DNA from: Aquicoccus porphyridii
Lineage (GTDB): Bacteria > Pseudomonadota > Alphaproteobacteria > Rhodobacterales > Rhodobacteraceae
Length of the DNA: 64,000 nucleotides
Direction of reading: 5' to 3'
Assembly (NCBI RefSeq): GCF_008369105.1
Contig: NZ_VINQ01000003.1
Span: 147,001 to 211,000 of the forward strand
Numbering within the stretch: position 1 is the stretch's first letter; the number at the start of each line of letters is the position of its first letter. The position numbers and the translations under genes were made by a program. Positions 1 to 9,261 of the stretch are shown here, piece by piece. The notes beneath the pieces were generated by a model. The model saw only the letters and a list, made by a program, of their open reading frames with translations. It was not told where the DNA came from and searched no databases.

Positions 1-2011
1 AGAACATGACGGCATCATCGAACTGCCCAGCGGTGAGGTGGGCGAGCGGTTCATCGACTGGCTGGCGGTGAACGATCCGGCCAAGGTCGATCCGGTGATC
101 GAGATCGCGATCACGCCGAACCGGCCGGATGCGCTGGGCGTGCGGGGGATCGCGCGTGACCTTGCGGCGCGGGGGCTGGGCACGCTCAAACCCGAGAAAG
201 AAGTCGAGATCGCGGGGGAATTCCCCTGTCCGATCAACGTGACCATCGATGAGGACACGCGCGATGGCTGTTACGTTTTCGCCGGGCGCCTGATCCGGGG
301 GGTCGAGAACGGGCCGAGCCCGCAATGGTTGCAGGACCGGCTGCGCGCGATTGGCCTCAGGCCGATTTCAAAACTGGTGGATGTGACCAATTTCTTCACC
401 TTCGACCAGAACCGCCCGTTGCACGTGTTCGACGCCGCAAAAGTGCAGGGCGACCTGCGTATCCGGCGGGCCGTGGACGGCGAAAAGCTGGTGGCGCTCG
501 ACGAGAAGGAATACACGCTTTCCGATGGGCAGATCGTGATTGCCGATGATCAAGGTGTTGAATCAATTGCCGGAATCATGGGCGGGCTGGAAACGGGTTG
601 CACCATGGAAACCACCGATGTCTTCCTTGAGGCGGCGGTGTGGAACCATGTGCAGGTCGCCTATACGGGCCGGGCGCTCAAGATCAATTCGGACGCGCGC
701 TATCGCAACGAACGCGGCATCGACCCCGCGTTCAACATGCCGGCGGTCGAACTGGCCACGCAGATGATCATGGAGCTTTGCGGCGGTGAGCCTTCGGAGG
801 TGGTTGTCGCGGGCGAGGTGCCGGATATGAGCCGCGCCTACAAGCTCGATCCGGCGCGGGTGATCAGCCTCGTGGGCATGGACATACCCGAGAGCGAACA
901 GCGCCAGACCCTGACCAAGCTGGGCTTCCGGCTTGAGGGCAACATGGCGCATGTGCCGAGTTGGCGGCCCGACGTGATGGGCGAGGCGGACCTCGTGGAA
1001 GAGGTCGCACGCATCGCTTCGTTAACGAAGCTTAAGGGAATCCCAATGCGCCGAACGCAGGTCGGTGTGCCGAAACCGGTCTTGTCGCTGCATCAGCGGC
1101 GCGAACAGGCGGCGCGGCGGGTTTGTGCATCGTTAGGATACAACGAATGCGTGACCTATTCCTTCATCGACCGGGCGTCTGCTGCCCTGTTCGGCGGGGG
1201 CACGGATGCGACCATGCTCGACAACCCGATCTCGTCGGAAATGAGCCATATGCGCCCCGACCTTCTGCCCGGTCTTTTGCAGGCGGCGGCGCGCAACCAG
1301 GCGCGCGGGTTCCATGACCTTGCCCTCTTTGAAGTCGGCCCCGCCTTTCACGGTGGCGAGCCGGAAGAGCAGCGCAGCCAGGTTTCGGGCCTGTTGGTCG
1401 GACGGACGGGCGCAAAGGATGTGCATGGCGGATCGCGCGCGGTCGATCTCTATGATGCCAAGGCCGATGCCGAGGCGGTTCTGGCCGCGATCGGCGCACC
1501 GGCCAAGGTGCAGATCCTGCGCGACGGCCCGGCATGGTGGCACCCGGGGCGGCACGGGAAAATCTGTCTCGGCCCCAAGAAGGTGCTTGGAATCTTTGGG
1601 GAAATTCACCCCAAGGTTCTGAAGGCGATGGATGTGAAGGGCCCCGCCGTGGGCTTTACCATCTGGCCCGACGAGGTGCCCGCATCGCGCAAGCAGAATG
1701 CCACACGCGCCGCGCTGGAAGCCAGCGACCTACAGGCGGTCGAGCGCGATTTCGCCTTTGTCGTGGACGCGCATGTCGAGGCGCAGGCGCTGGTCAACGC
1801 GGCGATGGGGGCCGACAAGACGCTGATCGAGAACGTGCGCGTCTTTGACGAATTCATCGGTGGCAGCCTTGGTGCGGACAAGAAATCGCTGGCCCTCACC
1901 GTGCGGATTCAGCCCCGCGCCAAGACCCTGACCGAGAAGGAAATCGAGGCGGTCGGCGGCAAGATCGTCGAGAAGGTTTCGAAGGCCACGGGCGGTGTCT
2001 TGCGCGGCTAG
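1..2011 (+). CDS. pheT: Phenylalanyl-tRNA synthetase beta subunit, 5' end missing
   Basis: Beta chain of the alpha2-beta2 cytosolic enzyme that charges tRNA-Phe. The frame is open from base 2, so the true start lies upstream; 669 residues are visible against about 800 in the family, and the missing part is the N-terminal tRNA-binding (EMAP-like) region. Visible in order are the B3/B4 editing region (RPISKLVDVTNF; HVFDAAKVQG), the B5 domain, the catalytic-like core and a C-terminal ferredoxin-fold anticodon-binding domain ending in VSKATGGVLRG. A GTG at 38 is only an internal in-frame codon. pheS is expected just upstream, outside the window. Confidence 0.96.
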   Translation, partial: EHDGIIELPSGEVGERFIDWLAVNDPAKVDPVIEIAITPNRPDALGVRGIARDLAARGLGTLKPEKEVEIAGEFPCPINVTIDEDTRDGCYVFAGRLIRGVENGPSPQWLQDRLRAIGLRPISKLVDVTNFFTFDQNRPLHVFDAAKVQGDLRIRRAVDGEKLVALDEKEYTLSDGQIVIADDQGVESIAGIMGGLETGCTMETTDVFLEAAVWNHVQVAYTGRALKINSDARYRNERGIDPAFNMPAVELATQMIMELCGGEPSEVVVAGEVPDMSRAYKLDPARVISLVGMDIPESEQRQTLTKLGFRLEGNMAHVPSWRPDVMGEADLVEEVARIASLTKLKGIPMRRTQVGVPKPVLSLHQRREQAARRVCASLGYNECVTYSFIDRASAALFGGGTDATMLDNPISSEMSHMRPDLLPGLLQAAARNQARGFHDLALFEVGPAFHGGEPEEQRSQVSGLLVGRTGAKDVHGGSRAVDLYDAKADAEAVLAAIGAPAKVQILRDGPAWWHPGRHGKICLGPKKVLGIFGEIHPKVLKAMDVKGPAVGFTIWPDEVPASRKQNATRAALEASDLQAVERDFAFVVDAHVEAQALVNAAMGADKTLIENVRVFDEFIGGSLGADKKSLALTVRIQPRAKTLTEKEIEAVGGKIVEKVSKATGGVLRG

Positions 2012-2392
2012 GCGGGGCGAAATTCCACGCCTCGCGGCGGCTTCCCGCCGATGGTTAACGGGCGCGAATCCCAGGGGGTGATCCGCGCGTGACTCCCGGC
2101 TGACATCCGGCTGCCGGGATCTTGGGATCGCGGCGGGTTAACATGGCGCGCGCAGCAGGCGCGCGCAGGAACGGGTTTCACGCAGGTTAACCTTTGGCCG
2201 GTGCACCACCCGGGGGTTGGACGCCCTGATCAGCCGCGTTTGCACCTCCGCGGGCCGGGCGCGGCCGAAACAACATGCACCTTTTCAAACCGGCCCTGAT
2301 CCTGTAAAGGCCCCCCATCTGAGACGTGACGCTTTGGCCCTGGCGCATGGGATGATGAAGGGGTCGGCGGCAATGGGGCCGCCAGTGAAAAC
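2012..2392. other. Long spacer between pheT and pnp
   Basis: About 380 bases without a convincing gene. It holds a perfect CGGCGG/CCGCCG hairpin with a 4-nt loop at 2035-2050, just after the pheT stop but without a T-run. It also holds the 11-bp repeat array (listed separately), three isolated GTTAAC sequences (near 2055, 2139 and 2186) and a 6-bp GGCGGC/GCCGCC hairpin at 2366-2383. rpsO, which often precedes pnp in bacteria, is not here. The small ORFs across it lack coding character. Confidence 0.5.
2074..2116 (+). repeat. GGGGG plus three 11-bp tandem units (copy A)
   Basis: A G5 run (2074-2078) is followed by three units in exact 11-bp register at 2079-2089, 2090-2100 and 2101-2111, then TGCCG. 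The third unit is TGACATCCGGC; the first two are degenerate but begin with TGA. The same architecture recurs at 40387-40424 (minus strand) and 59043-59087. Here it lies between pheT and pnp, in the orientation of both genes. Confidence 0.6.
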
Positions 2393-2424
2393 GGAGGACC
2401 CGGGATACGCCCGGGAGTGCCTCC
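2366..2424 (+). promoter_or_regulatory. Structured pnp leader (candidate autoregulatory stem-loops)
   Basis: Two hairpins sit just before the pnp ribosome-binding site. The first is GGCGGC (2366-2371) with GCCGCC (2378-2383). The second is larger: GGAGG (2393-2397) with CCTCC (2420-2424), enclosing CCCGGG (2399-2404) with CCCGGG (2410-2415). In Escherichia coli a pnp leader stem-loop is cut by RNase III and then degraded by PNPase as autoregulation. That the same happens here is an inference from position and structure only. Confidence 0.5.
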
Positions 2425-2439
2425 AGACAGGAAACGATG

Positions 2440-4572
2440 ATGTTCAATATTACGACGAAAAGCATGCAGTGGGGCGATGAGACGCTCACACTGGAAACGG
2501 GCAAGGTTGCCCGTCAGGCAGATGGTTCGGTGATTGCAACGCTGGGCGAAACCAGCGTCATGGCCAACGTGACCTTTGCCAAGGAACCCAAGCCCGGATT
2601 GGATTTCTTTCCGCTGACGGTTCACTATCAGGAAAAATACTATGCCGCGGGCAAGGTGCCGGGCGGGTTCTTCAAGCGCGAGGCACGCCCGAGCGAGAAA
2701 GAGACCCTGACCGCGCGGTTGATCGACCGGCCGATCCGGCCGCTGTTCGTGCCGGGTTTCAAGCATGAAACACTGGTCATGTGCACCGTGCTGAGCCACG
2801 ATCTGGTCAACGATCCCGACATGGTGGCGATGATCGCGACCTCTGCCGCGCTGACCATTTCGGGTGTGCCCTTCATGGGCCCGATCGCGGCCTGCCGCGT
2901 GGGTTATGTCGATGGCGATTACGTGCTGAACCCCGATGTCGAGGACATGCACGATCTGCGCAACAAGCCCGAACAGCGGCTTGACCTCGTGGTCGCGGGG
3001 ACCAAGGACGCGGTCATGATGGTCGAGTCCGAAGCCTATGAGCTGACCGAATCCGAGATGCTGGGCGCGGTGAATTTCGCGCATCAGCAAATCCAGCCGG
3101 TGATCGACCTGATCATCGACCTGGCCGAGGATGCCGCGAAAGAGCCGTTCGACTTCCAGCCGCCGGATTATTCCGAGCTTTACGAGGCGGTGAAGGCCGC
3201 GGGCGAAACGCAGATGCGCGACGCTTACGCGATCCTCGACAAGCAGGAGCGCACCGCCGCCGTTTCGGCCGCGAAAGAGGCGATCAAGGCGGGTCTGAGC
3301 GAAGAGCAGTTGGAAGACCCGAACCTTGGCGCGGCGCTCAAGAAGCTCGAATCCGTCGTGTTGCGCGGCAATGTCGTGAAAGACGGCAAGCGGATCGACG
3401 GTCGCCCGCTGGATCAGGTGCGCCCGATCGTTTGCGAAACCGGCTTCCTGCCCCGCACCCACGGTTCGGCGCTCTTTACCCGAGGCGAAACGCAAGGCCT
3501 GGTCGTGACCACGCTCGGCACTGGCGATGACGAACAGTTCATTGACGCGCTGACCGGGAATTTCCGCTCGAACTTCCTGCTGCATTACAACTTCCCGCCC
3601 TATTCGGTGGGTGAAGCGGGTCGCGTTGGTCCTCCGGGCCGTCGCGAGATCGGTCACGGGAAACTCGCATGGCGCGCCTTGCAGGCCGTTCTGCCCGCGC
3701 CGACCGACTTCCCCTATACCCTGCGCCTGGTGTCCGAGATCACCGAGTCGAACGGTTCAAGCTCGATGGCCACCGTCTGTGGCGGGTCGCTTTCGATGAT
3801 GGATGCCGGTGTTCCGCTCAAGGCGGCCGTGGCCGGTGTGGCGATGGGCCTCGTTCTGGAAGAAGACGGCTCTTACGCGGTTCTGACCGATATCCTTGGC
3901 GACGAGGATCACCTCGGCGACATGGACTTCAAGGTGGCCGGGACCGAAGAGGGCATCACCAGCCTCCAGATGGATATCAAGGTCGCCGGCATCACGCCCG
4001 AGATCATGGAAAAGGCGCTGGCACAGGCCAAGGATGGGCGTCTGCACATCCTGGGCGAGATGAACAAGGCGCTTTCGGGTGTCGGTGAGTTCAGCGTGCA
4101 CGCCCCGCGCATCGAGACCATGCAGATCCCGACCGACAAGATCCGCGAAGTGATCGGCTCGGGCGGCAAGGTGATCCGCGAGATCGTCGAGGTCTCGGGT
4201 GCCAAGGTCGATATCAACGACGAAGGTATCATCAAGATCGCGTCGCCCAACGGGGACGCCATCAAGAAGGCCTATGACATGATCCATTCGATCGTGGCCG
4301 AGCCGGAAGAGGGTGGCATCTACAAGGGCACGGTGGTCAAGATCGTCGATTTCGGCGCCTTCGTGAACTTCTTTGGCAAACGTGACGGGCTGGTTCATGT
4401 CAGCCAGATCGAGAACCGCCGCCTGAACCATCCGTCGGATGTGCTCAAGGAAGGTCAGGAAGTCTGGGTCAAGCTGCTGGGCTTTGACGATCGCGGCAAG
4501 GTGCGCCTGTCGATGAAAGTCGTCGACCAGGAGACCGGCGAAGAGGCCAAGAAAGAGGAAGCGGAGGACTGA
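2440..4572 (+). CDS. pnp: Polyribonucleotide nucleotidyltransferase (PNPase)
   Basis: 3'-5' phosphorolytic exoribonuclease, a core RNA-decay enzyme that forms a trimer. The protein is 710 aa, the usual length. Order: first RNase PH domain, alpha-helical linker, second RNase PH domain, a KH domain with the GSGG loop ([11 protein letters not shown]) and a C-terminal S1 domain ([14 protein letters not shown]). I chose ATG 2440 (MFNITTKS) over ATG 2437, because AGGA at 2429-2432 is 7 nt from 2440 but only 4 nt from 2437, and alphaproteobacterial PNPases commonly begin MFNI. It appears to be monocistronic, with a terminator directly downstream. Confidence 0.97.
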   Translation: MFNITTKSMQWGDETLTLETGKVARQADGSVIATLGETSVMANVTFAKEPKPGLDFFPLTVHYQEKYYAAGKVPGGFFKREARPSEKETLTARLIDRPIRPLFVPGFKHETLVMCTVLSHDLVNDPDMVAMIATSAALTISGVPFMGPIAACRVGYVDGDYVLNPDVEDMHDLRNKPEQRLDLVVAGTKDAVMMVESEAYELTESEMLGAVNFAHQQIQPVIDLIIDLAEDAAKEPFDFQPPDYSELYEAVKAAGETQMRDAYAILDKQERTAAVSAAKEAIKAGLSEEQLEDPNLGAALKKLESVVLRGNVVKDGKRIDGRPLDQVRPIVCETGFLPRTHGSALFTRGETQGLVVTTLGTGDDEQFIDALTGNFRSNFLLHYNFPPYSVGEAGRVGPPGRREIGHGKLAWRALQAVLPAPTDFPYTLRLVSEITESNGSSSMATVCGGSLSMMDAGVPLKAAVAGVAMGLVLEEDGSYAVLTDILGDEDHLGDMDFKVAGTEEGITSLQMDIKVAGITPEIMEKALAQAKDGRLHILGEMNKALSGVGEFSVHAPRIETMQIPTDKIREVIGSGGKVIREIVEVSGAKVDINDEGIIKIASPNGDAIKKAYDMIHSIVAEPEEGGIYKGTVVKIVDFGAFVNFFGKRDGLVHVSQIENRRLNHPSDVLKEGQEVWVKLLGFDDRGKVRLSMKVVDQETGEEAKKEEAED

Positions 4573-4604
4573 TACGTCCCACGCCATTCCGCTAAGATCG
4601 AGCG

Positions 4605-4637
4605 ACGCCCCGGATGATCTCCGGGGCGTTTCTTTTT
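4605..4637 (+). terminator. Rho-independent terminator of pnp
   Basis: Perfect 10-bp stem, ACGCCCCGGA at 4605-4614 with its complement at 4620-4629, 5-nt loop, followed by TTCTTTTT. It lies 33 bp after the pnp stop and 17 bp before the end of the convergent ade gene. Confidence 0.9.
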
Positions 4638-4653
4638 GCGGTGAGCTGAGGGG

Positions 4654-6354
4654 TCAGGAAATGATCTCGAAGCGTTCGACATCGACAAGGCCGCGATCCG
4701 TGATCTTGAGCGCGGGAATCACCGGCAGGGCAAGGAAGGCCAGTTGCAGGAAGGGTTCCTGTAGCTCCACGCCAAGGCTCGCCGCCGCCGCGCGCAACGG
4801 GATCAGCGTATCGCGCACCACCTCGAAGGGCTCAAGGCTCATCAACCCGGCGACCGGCAGGGCCAGTTCGGCCAAAACGACCCCGTCACGCACCACGACG
4901 AACCCGCCCTCGATCTCGCCCAGCCGGTTCGCGGCGAGCGCCATGTCGTCGTAATCGGCGCCCACCACCGCGATATTGTGATGGTCGTGGCACACGGTCG
5001 AGGCGATGGCCCCGGCCTTGAGGCCGAACCCCTTCACGAAGCCCGTCGCGATGTTGCCGTTGCGGCCGTGGCGTTCGATCACGGCGATCTTCACGAGGTC
5101 GCGGGCGGGGTCGGGGCGCTTGTCGCCATCGACGATCGCAATGCTCTCGTGGAGGTGTTCGGTGATGATCTTGCCCTCGAGAATGCCGATCACGTCGGTC
5201 TCTTCGCGGTTGCCGGTGGTGCGGAAATCGCGGTCCTGAACCGGCGCCGCCTTGACCGAGTGACGCCCCACCGGCGCGATCACCTCGCGACCGGAATAGG
5301 CCGCATCATTCAGGATCACCCCGCCCGAAACGACAAGCGCGGCCCGGCACTCGTCAAGGCTTTCGACCGCAACGATGTCGGCGCGTTTGCCCGGTGCGAT
5401 CTGGCCCCGGTCCTTGAGGCCGAACGCCTCGGCCGCCGACAGACTCGCCGCGCGATAGACCGCCTGCGGCGAGATGCCAAGGCCGATCAGGCTTCGGATC
5501 ATGTAGTCGAGATGCCCGTGCTCGGCGATGTCGAGCGGATTGCGATCATCAGTGCACAGGCAGCAATAGGCCGATGTCAGGTCATTGAGGATCGGCGCGA
5601 GCGCGTGCATGTCCTTGCTGACCGATCCTTCGCGGATCAGGACGCGCAAGCCTTTGCGCAGTTTCTCGCGCGCCTCCGCGGCGCTTGTCGCCTCGTGCTC
5701 GGTGCGGATGCCCGCGGCGGCATAGGCATTGAGATCGCGCCCCGACAAGAGCGGCGCATGGCCGTCGATATGGCGCCCCTCGAAGGCGCGCAGCTTGGCC
5801 ATTGCCTCGGGGTCGCGGTGAATCACGCCGGGATAGTTCATGAACTCGGCCAGTCCGATCACCCGCGGATGATCCTTGAACGCCGCCAGTTCCTCGGCCC
5901 CGATCCGTGCGCCTGCCGTCTCCATCTCGGTCGAGGGGACGCAGGAGCTGAGGTTGACGCGGATATCCATCAGGGTGTGGTGCGACGCGTCGAGGAAATA
6001 CTCGACCCCCGGCACGCCGATCACGTTTGCGATCTCGTGCGGGTCGCAGATCGCGGTGGTCACGCCACGCGGGCCGACGCAGCGATCGAATTCATAGGGC
6101 GTGACCAGCGAGCTTTCGATATGCAGATGCGTGTCGATGAAGCCCGGAACCAGCGTGAGGCCCGTGACGTCAACAATCTCCTGCGCCTCGTAATCCTCGC
6201 CGACGCCGACGACCACCGAACCGGCAATCGCCACGTCACCCTCGATCATCTCGCCGGTGACGACATCGAGCACCCGCCCACCGCGCAGGACCATGTCGGC
6301 GGGCACCTCGCCACGCGCCGTGGCGATCAGCGTTTCAAGATCCGGCTTGTCCAT
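4654..6354 (-). CDS. ade: Adenine deaminase
   Basis: Deaminates adenine to hypoxanthine, feeding XdhABC. The protein is 566 aa from ATG 6354, chosen because AGGAGG lies just upstream; a longer ORF to 6447 runs into hyi and has no support. It is an amidohydrolase-fold Ade-type enzyme: the metal-binding [13 protein letters not shown] motif has His76 and His78, followed by [10 protein letters not shown], the [12 protein letters not shown] region and a C-terminal half typical of bacterial Ade ([12 protein letters not shown]). It is the last gene of the six-gene purine operon, 20 nt after hyi. The convergent pnp terminator lies just beyond its stop. Confidence 0.93.
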   Translation of the reverse strand: MDKPDLETLIATARGEVPADMVLRGGRVLDVVTGEMIEGDVAIAGSVVVGVGEDYEAQEIVDVTGLTLVPGFIDTHLHIESSLVTPYEFDRCVGPRGVTTAICDPHEIANVIGVPGVEYFLDASHHTLMDIRVNLSSCVPSTEMETAGARIGAEELAAFKDHPRVIGLAEFMNYPGVIHRDPEAMAKLRAFEGRHIDGHAPLLSGRDLNAYAAAGIRTEHEATSAAEAREKLRKGLRVLIREGSVSKDMHALAPILNDLTSAYCCLCTDDRNPLDIAEHGHLDYMIRSLIGLGISPQAVYRAASLSAAEAFGLKDRGQIAPGKRADIVAVESLDECRAALVVSGGVILNDAAYSGREVIAPVGRHSVKAAPVQDRDFRTTGNREETDVIGILEGKIITEHLHESIAIVDGDKRPDPARDLVKIAVIERHGRNGNIATGFVKGFGLKAGAIASTVCHDHHNIAVVGADYDDMALAANRLGEIEGGFVVVRDGVVLAELALPVAGLMSLEPFEVVRDTLIPLRAAAASLGVELQEPFLQLAFLALPVIPALKITDRGLVDVERFEIIS

Positions 6355-6374
6355 CCTGTCCTCCTTGCCCGGCA

Positions 6375-7142
6375 TCAGGCGAGCCTTTCGCGCCAGCCCA
6401 GCCCCGCGACCGTTTCCCCGGCGGGGATGTATTCGCAGCCGACCCATCCATCATAACCCACGCGGTCCAATACCTCGAACACCGGCCCATAGGCCAGTTC
6501 GCCCGTGTCGGGTTCATGCCGGTCGGGCACGCCTGCGATCTGAACATGGTCGATCCGGGCGTGAATAGCCTCGATCGTGCGGATCACGTCGCCACGGGTG
6601 ATCTGATGGTGATAGATGTCGAATTGCAATCCCACGTTCGGGTGGTCGATCCGGTCCAGCAGGTCAAGCGCCTGTGCTGTCGTGGTGAGGAAATAGCCGG
6701 GCATCGCGCGCGGGTTGATCGGCTCGATCAAAACCTTGATCCCGGCCACGCCCAGCACGTCGCCCGCGCGGCGCAGGTTGGCGATAAAGCGCGCCTCGCC
6801 CTCTGGTGTCACCGGCGCGATCCCGGCCATGCAATGCAGCTGCCTTGCCCCGAGGGCCCGGGCATATTCCAAGGCGATCCCAAGGCTTTCGGCAAAATCG
6901 CCCTCGCGCCCGGCAATCGCCGCCAAGCCACGCTCGCCCGCCGCCCAATCCCCGGGCGGCAGGTTGAAGATGCTTGTTTCCAGCCGGTTTTCCCCGACCT
7001 TTGCGGCGATCTCCTCGACCGGCTGCGCGTAGGGAAACAGGAATTCGACCGCCTGAAACCCCGCGGCGCGCGCCGCCGGGAACCTGTCGAGAAACGGCCA
7101 TTCGGTGAACATCATCGAAAGGTTGGCCGAAAAGCGCGGCAT
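6375..7142 (-). CDS. hyi: Hydroxypyruvate isomerase family protein
   Basis: TIM-barrel enzyme of the xylose-isomerase/AP-endonuclease-2 superfamily, 255 aa, matching Hyi/OtnI length. Family sequences visible are [48 protein letters not shown] and GCEYIPAG, including the conserved acidic and histidine residues. Hyi interconverts hydroxypyruvate and tartronate semialdehyde, which lies downstream of glyoxylate from allantoin breakdown, so its place in a purine operon makes sense. Its ATG overlaps the guaD stop by one base (TGATG), implying translational coupling. Some family members act on other sugars (OtnI), so substrate is inferred from context. Confidence 0.82.
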   Translation of the reverse strand: MPRFSANLSMMFTEWPFLDRFPAARAAGFQAVEFLFPYAQPVEEIAAKVGENRLETSIFNLPPGDWAAGERGLAAIAGREGDFAESLGIALEYARALGARQLHCMAGIAPVTPEGEARFIANLRRAGDVLGVAGIKVLIEPINPRAMPGYFLTTTAQALDLLDRIDHPNVGLQFDIYHHQITRGDVIRTIEAIHARIDHVQIAGVPDRHEPDTGELAYGPVFEVLDRVGYDGWVGCEYIPAGETVAGLGWRERLA

Positions 7143-8440
7143 CAGGCGGGCGCTTTCATCGGCGCGCCGGCCACATAGGTCTGTGCCACCGCCCGGTCAT
7201 CGCCAAGGATCATCAAGAGGAAGAGTTCCTCGGCCAGCGTTTCGACCGTTTCGTAACGCAGCTTCATTTCCGGCGTCGCCCGTGCGTTCAAGACGACCAC
7301 GTCCGCCTCGGTCCCCTCGTCCAGCGTGCCGATCCTGTCCTCGAGCCCGAGGGCGAGCGCGTTGCCGCGCGTGATCCAGTGAAAGGCGCGATAGGGATGG
7401 GTCTGTTGCCGCTGCATTTGCAGCACCTTGTAGCCCTCATTGAGGGTCTGCAACATCGAGAAACTGGTGCCGCCGCCAATGTCGGTTGCAATCGCGTTCA
7501 CGATGCCGCGCGCGCGCAGCCCCGCATCGTCGAACAGCCCGCTGCCCAAAAAGAGGTTCGAGGTCGGGCAGAACACCGGGTGCGATCCGGTCTCGGCCAG
7601 CCGCGCGATCTCGCGATCTTCAAGATGGATGCAATGGCCAAGCAGCGCCTTTTCCCCCAACAGGCCGTGGGTGTCATAAACATCGAGGTAATTGCGTGCA
7701 TCCGGGTAAAGGCGCAGTGTTTCGGCGATCTCGTCGTGGTTTTCCGACAGGTGGGTCTGCATGTAGCAATCGGGGAATTCCGCCACCAAGGCCCCGGCCG
7801 CGGCCAGTTGCGATGGTGTCGAGGTGATCGCGAAACGCGGCGTGATGGCATAGTGCAACCGCCCGCGCCCATGCCATTCGCCGATCAGCGCCTTGCTGTC
7901 GTCATAGCCCGATTGCGCCGTGTCGATCAGCCCCTCGGGCGCGTTGCGATCCATCATGACCTTGCCGCCCGCCATGCGCATGTTGCGGCGATGCGCCTCG
8001 GCAAAGAACGCTTGGGCCGAATTCGGATGCGCGGCGCAATAGGCGACCGCCGTCGTCGTGCCATGCGCGGTCAGCAGATCAAAGAATGCCCCCGCCATGC
8101 GCGCCGCGTGGTCCGGGTCGGCAAAGCGCATCTCCTCGGGGAAGGTGTAGTCGCGCAACCAGTCGAGAAGCTGTTCGCCCCAGCTCGCCACCACCTGCAC
8201 CTGCGGGAAATGGATATGCGGGTCGATGAAGCCGGGCAGGATCAGGTTCGGCCGGTGGTCGATCACGTCGAACACCCCGGCCCGCTGCGACACGACATCG
8301 AATGACCCGCAACCGGCGATCATGCCGTCCCTGATCCAAAGGCCCCCATCCTCGTGATAGGTGAACGCATCGTCATCCCCCGGCCCCACCGGCTCGCGAT
8401 GAAAGCTCAGGATACGCCCGCGCAGGATACGCTCGCTCAC
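7142..8440 (-). CDS. guaD: Guanine deaminase
   Basis: Zinc amidohydrolase converting guanine to xanthine, the XdhABC substrate. The protein is 432 aa. Motifs: LPGFIDPHIHFPQ with His75 and His77, the QTHLSENHDEI substrate/metal segment, LLGHCIHL, FCPTSNLFLGSGLF and TDIGGGTSFSML, all typical of GuaD. The start is GTG at 8440, inside a GTGA overlap with the xdhC stop; no upstream ATG is available in frame. The gene is fourth in the operon and is coupled on both sides. Confidence 0.95.
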   Translation of the reverse strand: MSERILRGRILSFHREPVGPGDDDAFTYHEDGGLWIRDGMIAGCGSFDVVSQRAGVFDVIDHRPNLILPGFIDPHIHFPQVQVVASWGEQLLDWLRDYTFPEEMRFADPDHAARMAGAFFDLLTAHGTTTAVAYCAAHPNSAQAFFAEAHRRNMRMAGGKVMMDRNAPEGLIDTAQSGYDDSKALIGEWHGRGRLHYAITPRFAITSTPSQLAAAGALVAEFPDCYMQTHLSENHDEIAETLRLYPDARNYLDVYDTHGLLGEKALLGHCIHLEDREIARLAETGSHPVFCPTSNLFLGSGLFDDAGLRARGIVNAIATDIGGGTSFSMLQTLNEGYKVLQMQRQQTHPYRAFHWITRGNALALGLEDRIGTLDEGTEADVVVLNARATPEMKLRYETVETLAEELFLLMILGDDRAVAQTYVAGAPMKAPA

Positions 8441-9261
8441 TCTTGCATCTCCATATTTGCCTGCATGCTCTGGAATTGGCCCAGCCTCGACATGATCTCG
8501 GCCGCGATCTGAACCGCGATCACCTCGGGCCGCTTGTCCCCCTTTTGCTCGACCGCCATGGGACAGGTCAGGCGCGCAGAATCCACCGAAACGCCGTTGC
8601 GCCGCGCCCAGCCGAGAAAGGACGCGCGTTTGGTCTTTGACCCGATCATGCCGACATAGGCGAGATCGGGCCGTTTCAGGGCTTCGGCGGCGATCAGGAA
8701 ATCGAGTGCGTGATCATGGGTCACGATCACCACCGCCGCGCCGCGCCGCGCGCCGTCAATCTCGGCTTCCGGCAAGGCCACCACGCGCTTGTCACAGGCG
8801 GCATCGACCTGCGAAAGTTCATCTGCGCGCGTGTCAACGAGCACGGTCTGCACCGGCAACGCCGCCAGCACACGCACCAGCGCCCGCCCGACATGCCCGG
8901 CACCGAAGACCATCACTTGCGGATCGTCCTGTCGGTTTCTCGCATCAGCCCCGATCACCCGTGCCCGGCCCGCCCGGTCCAGCCGTTCCAGCGCCAGCCA
9001 GACCCGCCCGCCGCAGCATTGCCCGCTCTCGGGGCCAAGCGTCACATGCATCTCGGTATGATCCTGTCCATCGGCCAGCATCCGGCGGGCGTGGTCGATC
9101 GCCATGTATTCCAGTTGGCCACCGCCAATCGTGCCATGCAGGGCGTCGGGTGAAACGAACATGCCCGCGCCAGCCTCGCGCGGGCCTGAGCCTTCGAGCT
9201 GTGTCACCGTCACGTGCACGACATCGCCCGGATCATCCAGAAATCTTGCCAGATCGCTCAT
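8437..9261 (-). CDS. xdhC: Xanthine dehydrogenase accessory protein XdhC
   Basis: Binds molybdenum cofactor and hands its sulfurated form to the XdhB subunit; not part of the final enzyme. The protein is 274 aa. The N-terminal XdhC/CoxI domain has GSGPREAGAGM and GTIGGGQLEY; the C-terminal Rossmann half has VMVFGAGHVGRALVRVLA, VTHDHALD and YVGMIGSKTKR. The start at 9261 (MSDLARFL) overlaps the xdhB stop as ATGA. An ORF extending upstream to 9582 is the out-of-frame shadow of xdhB and is not used. Confidence 0.93.
   Translation of the reverse strand: MSDLARFLDDPGDVVHVTVTQLEGSGPREAGAGMFVSPDALHGTIGGGQLEYMAIDHARRMLADGQDHTEMHVTLGPESGQCCGGRVWLALERLDRAGRARVIGADARNRQDDPQVMVFGAGHVGRALVRVLAALPVQTVLVDTRADELSQVDAACDKRVVALPEAEIDGARRGAAVVIVTHDHALDFLIAAEALKRPDLAYVGMIGSKTKRASFLGWARRNGVSVDSARLTCPMAVEQKGDKRPEVIAVQIAAEIMSRLGQFQSMQANMEMQE

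Noticed and set aside
1018-1035. TTAA-N6-TTAA inside pheT
   Set aside because: Spacing is six, not seven, and it lies inside a coding region; not a credible CtrA site.
4978-6456. 492-codon open frame antisense to ade
   Set aside because: High GC content leaves long stop-free shadow frames opposite real genes; the translation lacks any family sequence, and ade on the other strand has full motif support. The same reasoning removes 2230-3657, 7379-8305, 10734-11621, 18548-20497, 34196-35818, 43438-45828, 45955-47790 and 60579-62189.
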